From NCBI GenBank assembly GCA_001896545.1, contig MPOT01000020.1, positions 1 to 37,684 on the forward strand: DNA of 37,684 nt. The letters are read 5' to 3'. Positions 7,857 to 16,356 of the stretch are shown here, piece after piece. This DNA is from Tepidanaerobacter sp. EBM-38 (GTDB lineage: Bacteria > Bacillota > Thermosediminibacteria > Thermosediminibacterales > Tepidanaerobacteraceae). The notes beneath the pieces are model-generated. The model was not told where the DNA came from, did no database searches, and worked only from the letters and a program-made list of their open reading frames with translations. A program made the translations under genes and the position numbers. The stretch's first letter is position 1; each line of letters opens with the position of its first letter.

Positions 7857-8045
7857 ATGGCAAAGTGTGAGATTTGTGGTAAACTTCCCAGGAAAGGCAT
7901 ACAACTTAGCCATTCCCATAAAAAATCTAAACGTACATGGGCTCCAAATATTCGCCGGGTAAAAGCTGATTTAAATGGTCGTACAAAAAGAATCAATGTG
8001 TGCACCAGCTGCTTGCGTTCCGGAAAAGTAAAAAGAGCCAAATAA
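7857..8045 (+). CDS. rpmB: 50S ribosomal protein L28
   Basis: Ribosomal protein bL28, 62 residues, of the large subunit. It carries the family start MAKCEICGKLPRKG, then SHKKSKRTWAPNIRRVK and the C-terminal INVCTSCLRSGKVKRAK. Four cysteines (CEIC and CTSC) form the zinc ribbon of the C+ type. The start is ATG 7857, with GAGGAGG seven bases upstream; the longer frame from 7797 overlaps the promoter and is rejected. It is alone on the plus strand between divergent asp23 and convergent spoVM, and is followed by a strong terminator. Confidence 0.97.
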   Translation: MAKCEICGKLPRKGIQLSHSHKKSKRTWAPNIRRVKADLNGRTKRINVCTSCLRSGKVKRAK

Positions 8046-8051
8046 AAATCA

Positions 8052-8075
8052 GCGTGCCGGTTAGCACGCTTTTTT
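8052..8075. terminator. Bidirectional terminator between rpmB and spoVM
   Basis: GCGTGC, loop CGGTTA, GCACGC, then T6 on the plus strand (rpmB). On the minus strand the same stem follows the spoVM stop and is trailed by GATTTTTATT. The spoVM stop codon lies in the plus-strand T-run, so the two genes share one hairpin. Confidence 0.85.
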
Positions 8076-8157
8076 ATTTTTCCTGGCCAAACAAACCTAG
8101 AACAGCTTTAACAAACTTGCTGAGGGTTTTTGGGAGTTTTAATACATATATCCGCAT
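8074..8157 (-). CDS. spoVM: Stage V sporulation protein SpoVM
   Basis: A 27-residue amphipathic peptide, too short for standard gene calling. It begins MRIYVLKLPKTLSKFVKAV and ends in QEK. It lines up with Bacillus SpoVM (26 residues), including Y4, the KLPK stretch with proline 9 that is needed for sensing membrane curvature, and LG at 20-21. In Bacillus it marks the positively curved forespore outer membrane and recruits SpoIVA for coat assembly. ATG 8157 has AAAGGGG about eight bases upstream, which overlaps the stop of the 52-residue gene ahead of it, so both are likely co-translated. Its place next to rpmB is the conserved one. Confidence 0.93.
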   Translation of the reverse strand: MRIYVLKLPKTLSKFVKAVLGLFGQEK

Positions 8158-8170
8158 TAACCCACCCCTT

Positions 8171-8329
8171 TCACCATTTAGTGTTACACAAAATCCACCC
8201 AAACCAAACCAAAAAACCTCCCATAGCCAGCATCCACACCCAAGGAGGCAGGCTTACAATTAGTATAACTATTCCTGCTATTACTGCTGCTAAACCCAGA
8301 ATTTTCTTTATATCACAATATCCCCTCAC
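8171..8329 (-). CDS. 52-residue membrane peptide upstream of spoVM (unrecognised)
   Basis: GTG 8329 follows AAGGGGGT by about 8 bases and gives a 52-residue peptide beginning MRGYCDIKKILGLAAVIAGI, with a hydrophobic stretch (LGLAAVIAGIVILIVSLP), a PPWVWML turn, a second hydrophobic stretch (MGGFLVWFGWIL) and a short end CNTKW. It looks like two short membrane helices, or one plus a re-entrant segment. The stop TGA overlaps the spoVM Shine-Dalgarno sequence, 13 bases before its ATG, implying one transcript and expression with spoVM. It sits where Bacillus has thiN. Its length, good ribosome binding site and coupling make it likely real; no function can be given. Confidence 0.7.
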   Translation of the reverse strand: MRGYCDIKKILGLAAVIAGIVILIVSLPPWVWMLAMGGFLVWFGWILCNTKW

Positions 8330-8409
8330 TTAACCGACCCCCTTACTCGCAAGTAATTCTCCGTTATTTTATTATATTCCGCATACCATATCCGTGATAC
8401 TAAATTCCA

Positions 8410-9060
8410 TTAATGAGCTGTTTTTATTTTTTTAATTACATCCCCAGGATTAGAAGATTGATAAATCGCAGAACCTGCAACCAGTATATCTGCTCCGGCT
8501 TTAATTATATCTGGTGCGTTCTCCTCATTAATACCTCCATCCACCTCGATTAAAATTTCAGGATTTTCTTGTTTAAGAATTCTTTTTAAATCCTTGATTT
8601 TTTCTAGCATGTTGGGGATAAATTTCTGTCCGCCAAATCCCGGATTCACACTCATTATAAGAATCATATATATATCATCAAGTATATATTGCAGGTCGGA
8701 CAAAGGCGTAGAAGGGTTTAATGCAACACCCGGTTTTATACCCTTGTTTTTAATGTAGTTTACTAATCTGTGCAAATGTATAGTAGATTCCGCATGAACC
8801 GTAATAATATCCGCTCCAGCTTTAATAAAATCGTCAATATGTCTTTCAGGATTTTCAATCATCAGATGGACATCAAACGGAAGAACTGTTTTTCCTTTTA
8901 AACTTGATATAACTGGAGGGCCAAGGGTAATATTCGGTACAAAATGCCCGTCCATGACGTCTATATGTAAGAGATCAGCTCCTCCATTTTCAACTTTTTT
9001 AATTTCTTCTGATAAGCAACCAAAATCCGCTGATAAAATCGAAGGTGCAACTTTAACCAT
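8410..9060 (-). CDS. rpe: Ribulose-phosphate 3-epimerase
   Basis: Rpe interconverts ribulose-5-phosphate and xylulose-5-phosphate in the pentose phosphate pathway. It is a 216-residue TIM barrel of normal size. Motifs: VAPSILSADFG at the start, LLHIDVMDGHFVPNITLGP with the metal-binding HxDVMDG, FDVHLMIENPE, IILMSVNPGFGGQKF (here ILIMSVNPGFGGQKF) and EVDGGINEENA near the end. ATG start with AGAGG upstream. It lies directly downstream of prkC with a hairpin between; in Bacillus rsgA lies between these two genes but no reading frame for it exists in the 94 bases here. Confidence 0.96.
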   Translation of the reverse strand: MVKVAPSILSADFGCLSEEIKKVENGGADLLHIDVMDGHFVPNITLGPPVISSLKGKTVLPFDVHLMIENPERHIDDFIKAGADIITVHAESTIHLHRLVNYIKNKGIKPGVALNPSTPLSDLQYILDDIYMILIMSVNPGFGGQKFIPNMLEKIKDLKRILKQENPEILIEVDGGINEENAPDIIKAGADILVAGSAIYQSSNPGDVIKKIKTAH

Positions 9061-9130
9061 GAATCAAACCTCTTTCTAAATATTATTTATGGAAAATTAA
9101 AATATAACCACATTGCTTAAAAAAGATACC

Positions 9131-9148
9131 GGCGGGTTTATACCCGCC
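9131..9148 (-). terminator. Hairpin after prkC
   Basis: GGCGGGT, loop TTAT, ACCCGCC. On the minus strand it is followed after five bases by T6. It starts six bases beyond the prkC stop, so prkC and rpe may be separately transcribed. Confidence 0.6.
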
Positions 9149-9154
9149 TTAAAT

Positions 9155-11017
9155 TTATCGTTTACCTTTAAAATAAAGTATATCATCTAACCAAACTTCT
9201 ATATCCATCTCTCCAGCTCCTTCTATCGGCACATTCAAGGGGCTATCTTCAGGAGTATGGTTTTTAAGATAAACAGTGCGATTCTTACCTAAATCATCTG
9301 ATACGACTATCTTTACAGTAGTCTCTGCGGATTCGGAAGACAGCAAGATTGGGCCAACTGATATTTCTTTTGATTGAACAGGTCCGCTGCTTATTACAAT
9401 ACTCATAGAACCATTTGGTTTCATGGCCTCATTTGGTTTTGGGTTCTGCTCAATTACAGTATTTTCTGGTGCTTGATCGGGTTTTTTGGAAACATTGCTG
9501 ACTATAATATTTTTTTCTTTTAATAATGCTTGTGCCTCATCTAATGTTTTACCCACCAGATTTGGTGCATTTATTGTTTCAGGTCCCAAGCTGACAGTAA
9601 AATTAACTGACTCACCTTCTGAAAGAGTAAAGCCTTCTCTAGGATTTTGATCTATGATAATGCCCTCAGGTACATCAGGAGAGTTTTCGGGGATTATTCG
9701 GCCAGCTTCTAATCCATAACTATTTAACAAAGCAATGCCTTCCGCCTCAGTTTTACCAACTATGTTTGGAACTATAGCGGCTTTAGGGCCTTTGCTTACT
9801 ACCAAGTCTATAGAAGGATGGGTTGTTTTTACTTTTTGGTCACCCTTCGGATCTTGATCAATTACTTGCCCTGCAGGAGCCTTATCAAAAACTCTATCAA
9901 CTATATTAGGTTTTAAATTTAGCTTTTCAAGCTCTTTTACGGCGTCCTCCACCTGCCAACCTATTACATTTGGAACTATAACTTCAGGCACTTCAATGTA
10001 TTTCCTTGCTAAAAATGCTCCTAGATATGAAAAAACCCCGAACAATACTACAAGCGAGACAGCAATGGCTAAACCTTTTGCAATATTCTTTGGTTTTTTT
10101 CTTATAGGCTTGGAATTAGAAGTCGATAAGTTATTTTTGAGATTATTCATCACCATTGTATGCTCTATATTATCGTCATGCTTGAAATTGATTACTTCTT
10201 CGTCGGTTAAAACCCTCATTAAATCATTCTTTAATATTTGGGCATTTTGATATCGGTCCCCCGGTGACTTGGCTAAACACTTTTGGACAATCATTTCAAG
10301 TTCTTCGGGAAAGCCGGGAATCGTATCGGAAATTAATGCCGGTCTTTCCTGAATTTGCTTTAAAGCTATAGCTACCGGTGTCTGACCATTAAAAGGTAAT
10401 TGACCGGTAAAGGCTTCATATAATACTATTCCTAATGAATATAAATCTGATCTTTCATCTACCATATCACTTTTGGCTTGTTCAGGCGAAAAATACTGAA
10501 CCGACCCAAAAACATTATCACTATTGGTTATGGTTGCTCCATCTGCAGCACGGGCAATGCCAAAATCTGTAACTTTAATCCTGCCATCAGAGGTTATCAT
10601 AATATTTTGAGATTTAATATCTCTATGAATTATTTTATTTTTGTGTGCGCATTCTAAAGCATCACATATTTGTATGCCCATTTCTACTACCTCTGCAGGA
10701 GGTATGGGAGCCTTTTGCTTTATAAATTCTTTTAATGTAATACCTTCTACATATTCCATGACTATATAATATAGTCCATCCTCTTCACCAACATCATAAA
10801 TCCCCACTATATTTGGATGAGATAAGCTTGCAGCAGCTTGAGCTTCTCTTCTAAACCGTCTTACAAAATCTTCATCTCCGGCAAATTCAGGCTTTAATAC
10901 CTTTATGGCTACAATCCTATTGAGTAGATTGCATCTTGCTTTATAAACTACGGCCATTCCACCGCCGCTGATTTCCTCTAAAATTGTATATCGATTTCCC
11001 AAAGTTTTTCCTATCAT
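9155..11017 (-). CDS. prkC: Serine/threonine protein kinase with PASTA domains
   Basis: A 620-residue membrane Hanks-type kinase that senses muropeptides or lipid II and phosphorylates division, germination and translation targets. Kinase domain at about 10-270: glycine loop ISGGGMAVVYKA, catalytic lysine K39 in VAIK, HRDIKSQN with D133, DFG at 151-153, SPEQ for the APE motif. A basic linker is followed by one transmembrane helix (about 314-336), three PASTA repeats (each starting [VA]PN[VIL][VI]G, about 347-550), and a C-terminal beta-rich domain without clear motif. The ATG overlaps the prpC stop by four bases, so kinase and phosphatase are made together. Confidence 0.96.
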   Translation of the reverse strand: MIGKTLGNRYTILEEISGGGMAVVYKARCNLLNRIVAIKVLKPEFAGDEDFVRRFRREAQAAASLSHPNIVGIYDVGEEDGLYYIVMEYVEGITLKEFIKQKAPIPPAEVVEMGIQICDALECAHKNKIIHRDIKSQNIMITSDGRIKVTDFGIARAADGATITNSDNVFGSVQYFSPEQAKSDMVDERSDLYSLGIVLYEAFTGQLPFNGQTPVAIALKQIQERPALISDTIPGFPEELEMIVQKCLAKSPGDRYQNAQILKNDLMRVLTDEEVINFKHDDNIEHTMVMNNLKNNLSTSNSKPIRKKPKNIAKGLAIAVSLVVLFGVFSYLGAFLARKYIEVPEVIVPNVIGWQVEDAVKELEKLNLKPNIVDRVFDKAPAGQVIDQDPKGDQKVKTTHPSIDLVVSKGPKAAIVPNIVGKTEAEGIALLNSYGLEAGRIIPENSPDVPEGIIIDQNPREGFTLSEGESVNFTVSLGPETINAPNLVGKTLDEAQALLKEKNIIVSNVSKKPDQAPENTVIEQNPKPNEAMKPNGSMSIVISSGPVQSKEISVGPILLSSESAETTVKIVVSDDLGKNRTVYLKNHTPEDSPLNVPIEGAGEMDIEVWLDDILYFKGKR

Positions 11018-11772
11018 GTTTTTTCACATCCCACTTTATCCGCTTTAATTACACCTACAGTAATATTGTCTTCTCCACCTCTTAAATTCGCTTCATCTAT
11101 AAGCTTTTGAGCGGCTTGTTCAGGTCCTTCCGAACTTAATACAATATTTTTAATACTGTCATTTTCCAACATATTTGTCAGGCCATCACTGCACAGAACT
11201 ATTATATCATTATCTTTTAAATCAAATTTGAGAATATCCGGCTCTAACAACTCATCTGTGCCTAGTGCCTTTGTAATTATATTTTTCATCGGATGAGTTT
11301 TAGTTTCTTCCATAGTTATACGACCATCCTCTGCCAACTCCCATACAAGAGAATGATCTCTAGTTAACTGTTCTATATGATTTTCTCTGATTAGGTATGC
11401 TCGGCTATCACCTACATGACCAATATACAGATGCCTTCCGTGAAAAAGTGCTATTGTTATTGTAGTTCCCATTCCTAACAACTCATCATTTTTTAAAGAT
11501 AGTGAAAATACTTTGTTATTTGCTTTAGATATAGAAGATTTGAGAATTTCTTTAACTTCCTGAGCACTGCAATCCTCTAACAAATGACTATTCACATATG
11601 TAGATACTTCTTCGACAGCAATTTTGCTGGCAATCTCACCTCCCTGATGGCCGCCCATTCCATCAGCTACTATAAAAAGCTGCGGAAGCTTGCTTCCTTT
11701 TTGAGGAAAATAAAACATATCTTCATTATTTAATCTTGCCTTCCCAACATCGCTTTTTATTACGCCAATCAT
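11014..11772 (-). CDS. prpC: PP2C-family protein phosphatase (PrpC/Stp1)
   Basis: A soluble 252-residue Mn/Mg-dependent Ser/Thr phosphatase that reverses phosphorylation by PrkC. PP2C metal motifs are present: NNED near residue 16, VADGMGGHQGGEIAS (about 37-51), GHVGDSRAYL, LCSDGLTNML and the final GGEDNITVGVI. All metal-binding aspartates expected for the family are visible. It follows rlmN by four bases and its stop overlaps the prkC start (ATGA). Confidence 0.96.
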   Translation of the reverse strand: MIGVIKSDVGKARLNNEDMFYFPQKGSKLPQLFIVADGMGGHQGGEIASKIAVEEVSTYVNSHLLEDCSAQEVKEILKSSISKANNKVFSLSLKNDELLGMGTTITIALFHGRHLYIGHVGDSRAYLIRENHIEQLTRDHSLVWELAEDGRITMEETKTHPMKNIITKALGTDELLEPDILKFDLKDNDIIVLCSDGLTNMLENDSIKNIVLSSEGPEQAAQKLIDEANLRGGEDNITVGVIKADKVGCEKT

Positions 11773-11776
11773 TATT

Positions 11777-12808
11777 TCACCTCACAAATAAACTTCGCCG
11801 AAGCTGTCCACAGGCTGCGTTTATATCACTTCCCATTTCCCTTCGAACAGTTGCGGAAATGCCATTATTTAAAAGTATTTGTTCAAACTTTCGTACTCGG
11901 AAGTTATCGCTCTTTTTAAATTTTTTCCCTTTCACAGGGTTAAGGGGTATTAAATTTACATGGCATAACAAGCCCTTTAACAAGTTTGAAAGTTCGTAGG
12001 CATATTGTTCAGTATCATTTATATCAGAAATCAATATATATTCGAAAGTAATGCGCCTTTTTGTTTTCATTATATAATATTTACATGCATCTAACAATTG
12101 TAAAATTGGATAACGCTTGTTTATTGGCATTAAACTGCTTCGTATATCATCATTGGGTGCATGTAAAGACACTGCAAGGGTAATCGGTAAACCTTCTTCC
12201 GCTAGACGGATAATCTCCGGAACTATCCCACATGTAGAAACGGTCAGTCTTCTATAGCTTATATTAAAAGCTAGAGGTGAATTTAAAATCCTTAGAAGTT
12301 GCATTAATTCATCATAGTTTAAAAGCGGTTCGCCACTTCCCATTACAACCACTCGGCTTACCTTTACGTTGGAATCTTTTTCTATTGCAAGTACCTCGTC
12401 CGCCATTTCCCACCAAGCTAAATTCCTCACCATTCCACCTTCTGTTGAGGCACAAAAAGCACACCCCATGGGACAACCCACCTGGCTGGAGATGCAAGCA
12501 GTAGTCCCAAAAGAGTACTTCATTTTTACACTTTCGACCATTTGTCCATCTTCCAAAACAAAAATATACTTAGTCGTTTCATCAATTTCTGATTCATATT
12601 TTTTGTATATATCTATCTTGCCTACATAAGCACAATCCTTTAATTTAGCTATTAAGTCCTTTGGCAGATCCGTCATTTTTTCAAATTCAGTTTGCCCTTT
12701 ATATATCCATTTAAAAATCTGCTTTGCCCTATATACCGGTTCACCAAGCTGCCTTATAAATTCTTCCATCTGAGTTAGTGTTAAACTTTTCAAGTTGATT
12801 TTCTCCAT
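11777..12808 (-). CDS. rlmN: Dual-specificity 23S rRNA/tRNA adenine-C2 methyltransferase RlmN
   Basis: A radical-SAM enzyme of 343 residues that makes m2A at 23S rRNA A2503 and in some tRNAs. The cluster motif is CPMGCAFC (CxxxCxxC) in the segment SQVGCPMGCAFCASTEGG, preceded by YSFGTTACISS; the GSGEPLLNY motif and VSLHAPND follow. The C-terminal cysteine of the MGSDINAACGQL stretch is the conserved one that carries the methyl intermediate. The start chosen is ATG 12808, four bases after AAGGGGAT; the upstream TTG at 12823 overlaps that site and the rsmB stop. Confidence 0.96.
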   Translation of the reverse strand: MEKINLKSLTLTQMEEFIRQLGEPVYRAKQIFKWIYKGQTEFEKMTDLPKDLIAKLKDCAYVGKIDIYKKYESEIDETTKYIFVLEDGQMVESVKMKYSFGTTACISSQVGCPMGCAFCASTEGGMVRNLAWWEMADEVLAIEKDSNVKVSRVVVMGSGEPLLNYDELMQLLRILNSPLAFNISYRRLTVSTCGIVPEIIRLAEEGLPITLAVSLHAPNDDIRSSLMPINKRYPILQLLDACKYYIMKTKRRITFEYILISDINDTEQYAYELSNLLKGLLCHVNLIPLNPVKGKKFKKSDNFRVRKFEQILLNNGISATVRREMGSDINAACGQLRRSLFVR

Positions 12809-12819
12809 TAATATCCCCT

Positions 12820-14166
12820 TCAAGCCTTTATCCTTTTTAAACGTGCTATAAAAAAACCGTCAGTTCCATGTATATTCGGGTATAATGTAATATAACCGTA
12901 GGGTTGTTCAAGGCTGTCATGCAGCTTTTCTGGAAGATACGGCCTTAAGTCATCATAAATAAAAGAATCGTTTTTTGCAAGAAATTCATCTACATTTTTT
13001 TCATTTTCTTCAGGCTCTATGCTACATGTGCTATAAATTAAAAAACCTTCCGGTTTTACATATTTTGAACATACTTCAAGAATCTCCTTCTGTTCAGATT
13101 TTAAAGCAGTTATATCTTCAGGTTTTTTTGACCACTTGATATCAGGTTTTCTGCGAATAACACCAAGCCCAGAACATGGAGCATCAATTATAACCTTATC
13201 AAACTTGTTGAACATATTTTTATCAGGGATTTTAGCATTTCTTACCTCCGGCACAACAATAGTTGCTTTTAAGCGGCGACAGTTTTGTTCTATTAGTTTG
13301 ACTCTGTGAGGATGAATATCCCATGCAATTATTTCACCCTTATTTTGCATAATAGCAGCCATATGAGCAGTCTTACCGCCTGGTGCAGCCGCTACATCCA
13401 ACACCTTGTCATTACTTTTTACTCCGGCCGCCAATGATGCTATAATAGAACTTTCATCTTGAAAAGCAAAAAGTCCTTTATTAAAACTTTCCAGTTGGGC
13501 AATAGGAGGTGAGTCTAAGATATATAAAGCTTCTTCAGCAAATAAACCAGGTGCTACACGAGCCCCTTCGGCTGATAATTGTTTTTCTAATTCTTCTCTA
13601 TCGGTAACCAAGGTGTTTACCCGAATGCAAGGCTTAGGTCTTTCATTCAAGGCCATACATAAATCTTCGGTAAAATTTTTATCAAATAACTCTATCCATC
13701 TTTGAATAAGCCAAGAGGGAAAAGAATAATAGATAGATAAGTATTTTTCTATATCTGTATTCTTGTTTGGATATACTATCTTATCTCTTTTCCTAAGCAC
13801 ATTCCTTAAAATAGCATTAGTAAAATTAGCTGCCCTTTTCCCTTCATATTTTTTAACAAGACTGACTGATTCATTGACTGCCGCAAAATCCGGCACCCTG
13901 TCTAAAAAAAATGTCTGGTATATTCCCACCCTAATAGCATTTTTAACAAATGGCGATATTTTAGACAAGTCTATTTTGGAAAATTGTGATATTATATAAT
14001 CTATTCGCAGAAGGTTTTGTATAACTCCATTAACTAATTCAGTAACCAGTGCTCTGTCTTTTAGCGACATATCCGAGGTTAGATGTTGATTTAAAAGTAA
14101 ATTCCCATAAGACCCTTCCTGTATTTTTATTAGCATGCAAATGGCCAATTCTCTAGGATTGGACAT
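12820..14166 (-). CDS. rsmB: 16S rRNA (cytosine967-C5)-methyltransferase RsmB
   Basis: A 448-residue enzyme that methylates C967 of 16S rRNA. The N-terminal NusB-like domain (about 1-140) is followed by the SAM-dependent Sun domain: KVLDVAAAPGGKTAHMA, WDIHPHRVKLIEQN, IDAPCSGLGVIRRKPD with the PC catalytic motif, and YSTCSIEPEENE with the second cysteine. The start is ATG 14166, nine bases after GGAAGGAG; the in-frame ATG at 14187 lies upstream of that site. It comes after the DUF116 gene in the same unit and its stop overlaps the rlmN ribosome binding site. Confidence 0.96.
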   Translation of the reverse strand: MSNPRELAICMLIKIQEGSYGNLLLNQHLTSDMSLKDRALVTELVNGVIQNLLRIDYIISQFSKIDLSKISPFVKNAIRVGIYQTFFLDRVPDFAAVNESVSLVKKYEGKRAANFTNAILRNVLRKRDKIVYPNKNTDIEKYLSIYYSFPSWLIQRWIELFDKNFTEDLCMALNERPKPCIRVNTLVTDREELEKQLSAEGARVAPGLFAEEALYILDSPPIAQLESFNKGLFAFQDESSIIASLAAGVKSNDKVLDVAAAPGGKTAHMAAIMQNKGEIIAWDIHPHRVKLIEQNCRRLKATIVVPEVRNAKIPDKNMFNKFDKVIIDAPCSGLGVIRRKPDIKWSKKPEDITALKSEQKEILEVCSKYVKPEGFLIYSTCSIEPEENEKNVDEFLAKNDSFIYDDLRPYLPEKLHDSLEQPYGYITLYPNIHGTDGFFIARLKRIKA

Positions 14167-14173
14167 TTTTGTA

Positions 14174-14953
14174 TTACTCCTTCCCATTTAAAAAAAATTC
14201 AATTGCTTTGGATACTTTTGCTAAATCTACCTTTGTATTCTTACACGGCCCTTCAGGTCTTATATTTAAAACTCCCATTACCGGCAAGGGATTTGTATCC
14301 AGAATTCCTTCGGTTAAATCTCTCTCACATGCAATAGCCACAACTGCTTTAGGTTTAATATCCATTACCTTCTTTCTTGCCAAAGTACCGCCTGTTACTA
14401 CTGTTAGGTTCACACCATAGTCGCTGCTTATCTTCAAAAGCTTATCTATATCACATCCCCCACAATGCCTGCAATTAGATACATCGGTTGTGACCTTATA
14501 AGGGCAGTCCCATTTTTGCAAACAGTGAGGTGCAAGAATAAGAATATCATTTGGAGTTAGGTCGTAGTTACGGCTTTGTAGTAACTTGTTGTTTACTTCT
14601 ATATACGAACTTTTAATAATATCTTTAGGTATGTGAAAGGCTTTCCCTATGGCCAGGGCTAAAGGAAATAAGATGTTTAATGAAGTATTCATTAACTTTT
14701 CAAGACCAAAAAAAGTTTTGACATGCCAGAGTGTCATAACAACTCCGGCCAAGCCTATGCTGACTATTAAAATGAATAAACTTAAAAGAATTATTACTGC
14801 AAGCAATATATAGCGATACCAATTGCCAAATCTATTGTAGTAAATAAGAACTCCCGAAAAAATCATTCCAATAATAAGCAGTACGCTGAAAGAAAGCAAG
14901 CCAATAAAGACTCTCTTTTTTACAGTTTCTCCATTTTGTTTATACATCAGCAA
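14174..14953 (-). CDS. DUF116 membrane protein with cysteine cluster
   Basis: A 259-residue protein of the DUF116 family, commonly placed between fmt and rsmB in Clostridia. Two N-terminal hydrophobic segments (about 14-36 and 48-75) anchor it in the membrane. The cytoplasmic part carries PHCLQKWDCPYK, then CRHCGGCD, and later AIACERDL, seven cysteines in a pattern that suggests metal or iron-sulfur binding. The conserved CxxCGGC block is the most striking feature. The biochemical role is unknown. TTG 14953 is six bases from GGGAG, while ATG 14947 is an alternative. It overlaps the end of fmt by 14 bases. Confidence 0.8.
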   Translation of the reverse strand: MLMYKQNGETVKKRVFIGLLSFSVLLIIGMIFSGVLIYYNRFGNWYRYILLAVIILLSLFILIVSIGLAGVVMTLWHVKTFFGLEKLMNTSLNILFPLALAIGKAFHIPKDIIKSSYIEVNNKLLQSRNYDLTPNDILILAPHCLQKWDCPYKVTTDVSNCRHCGGCDIDKLLKISSDYGVNLTVVTGGTLARKKVMDIKPKAVVAIACERDLTEGILDTNPLPVMGVLNIRPEGPCKNTKVDLAKVSKAIEFFLNGKE

Positions 14954-15878
14954 AAAATTCTCCCTCTTTTATATCATGGCCGACTAGGTATTCAGTTGCC
15001 TTTAGCCGCTTTTTGCCAGCTTCTTGCAGCTCAAGTATGAGAATACTGCCGTCACCTGTTCCTACAAGAAAGCCCTCGTTTTTTACCAAACCCATAAACC
15101 TACCCGGATGAGATTTTATTCCGGCTGAATATGGTTTTGCCTTCCATATCTTAATTTCGCGGCCGTTCCTTATGGTATACGATCCTGGCCAAGGATATGT
15201 TCCTCTTATTAAATTATAAATCTCATTAGTGTTTTTTAACCAATTTATTTTGCCATCTTCTTTTTTTAGCATGGGAGCATATGTTGATTCTTCGTGATTC
15301 TGGGGCTTTCGAATTAAATTACCTGATTTTATGCATAAAAGTGTTTTCAATAAAAGATTTCCGCCCAAATATGATAATTCTCTGGAAAGATCCTCTGATG
15401 TCCAATCATTTTTGATGGCTATTTGCTCCTGTAAAAAAATATCTCCAGTATCCAAGCCTTCATCCATCCACATAGTCGTTACACCTGTTACTGATTCGCC
15501 ATTTATAATCGACCATTGTATCGGAGCTGCACCTCTGTATTTCGGTAGTAATGAAGCATGAACATTGATGCAGCCTATCTTAGGTATCTTAAGCACCTTT
15601 TTGGGCAAAATTTGCCCGAAAGCAACAACAGTTATTATATCAGGTTCCAAAGCAATAAGTGTGTCAATAAAATGTTCGTCTTTGACTTTTTCAGGCTGAT
15701 AGACCGGAATATCATATTGAACTGCCAATTTTTTAATCGGCGGTGGAGTAATTACCCTTTTCCTACCCACAGGGCGGTCAGGCTGTGTAACCACCGCCAC
15801 TACATTTATATTCTCTTTAATTAACATTTCTAATGGTACAACGGCAAACTCAGGAGTCCCCATAAATATAACTTTCAT
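14940..15878 (-). CDS. fmt: Methionyl-tRNA formyltransferase
   Basis: Fmt formylates initiator Met-tRNA using 10-formyl-THF. The 312-residue protein has the formyltransferase domain (FMGTPEFAVVPLEML at the start, the catalytic NVHASLLPKYRGAAPIQW, WMDEGLDTGDI) and the C-terminal tRNA-binding domain (RGTYPWPGSYT, then GDGSILILELQ). The start is ATG 15878, seven bases from GAGGA; the ATG at 15884 overlaps the def stop. It is coupled to def, its functional partner: formyl groups added by Fmt are removed by Def. Confidence 0.96.
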   Translation of the reverse strand: MKVIFMGTPEFAVVPLEMLIKENINVVAVVTQPDRPVGRKRVITPPPIKKLAVQYDIPVYQPEKVKDEHFIDTLIALEPDIITVVAFGQILPKKVLKIPKIGCINVHASLLPKYRGAAPIQWSIINGESVTGVTTMWMDEGLDTGDIFLQEQIAIKNDWTSEDLSRELSYLGGNLLLKTLLCIKSGNLIRKPQNHEESTYAPMLKKEDGKINWLKNTNEIYNLIRGTYPWPGSYTIRNGREIKIWKAKPYSAGIKSHPGRFMGLVKNEGFLVGTGDGSILILELQEAGKKRLKATEYLVGHDIKEGEFFADV

Positions 15879-15880
15879 TT

Positions 15881-16345
15881 TCATTCCTCACTATCAGGTT
15901 CAATAAATTTTATGGCTTTATCTACAAAAAGCTTACCTTCCAAATGGTCTATCTCATGGCATAAAGCCCGTGCTAATAAATCTTCTCCCTCTATTTCAAT
16001 ATATTTTCCCCACTTGTCCTGCGCCTTCACTTTAACTCTACTCGGTCGAGGTACTTCGCCTAATATGCCGGGTATACTTAAGCATCCTTCTGGTTCGATT
16101 ACCTCTCCTTCGCTTTCAACTATCTCAGGGTTTACCAGCACGATTGGTCCTTCACCTACATCGATAACTACTACTCTTTTTAGTATGCCAACCTGGGGCG
16201 CTGCAAGCCCTACGCCATTAGCGTTCATCATAGTTTCCAGCATATCTAGTATAAGAGTATGCAGGCGATTATCAAACACCGTTACATTTCTGGATTTTTT
16301 TCTCAGCACCTCATCGCCATATTCTCTAATATTCCTTAAAGCCAT
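15881..16345 (-). CDS. def: Peptide deformylase
   Basis: Def removes the formyl group from nascent proteins. The 154-residue sequence shows all three family motifs: [10 protein letters not shown] (motif I), EGCLSIPG (motif II with the metal-binding cysteine) and HEIDHLEG (HExxH-type metal site). Start set at ATG 16345, seven bases from AGGAGG; the ATG at 16351 is one base from that sequence and is rejected. It sits between priA and fmt in the conserved order. Confidence 0.97.
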   Translation of the reverse strand: MALRNIREYGDEVLRKKSRNVTVFDNRLHTLILDMLETMMNANGVGLAAPQVGILKRVVVIDVGEGPIVLVNPEIVESEGEVIEPEGCLSIPGILGEVPRPSRVKVKAQDKWGKYIEIEGEDLLARALCHEIDHLEGKLFVDKAIKFIEPDSEE

Positions 16346-16356
16346 CGTCATTCCTC

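Noticed and set aside
8000..8333. Plus-strand frames of 87 and 67 codons after rpmB
   Set aside because: They cover the rpmB terminator and the antisense of spoVM and its partner; the minus-strand reading has ribosome binding sites and a recognisable peptide.
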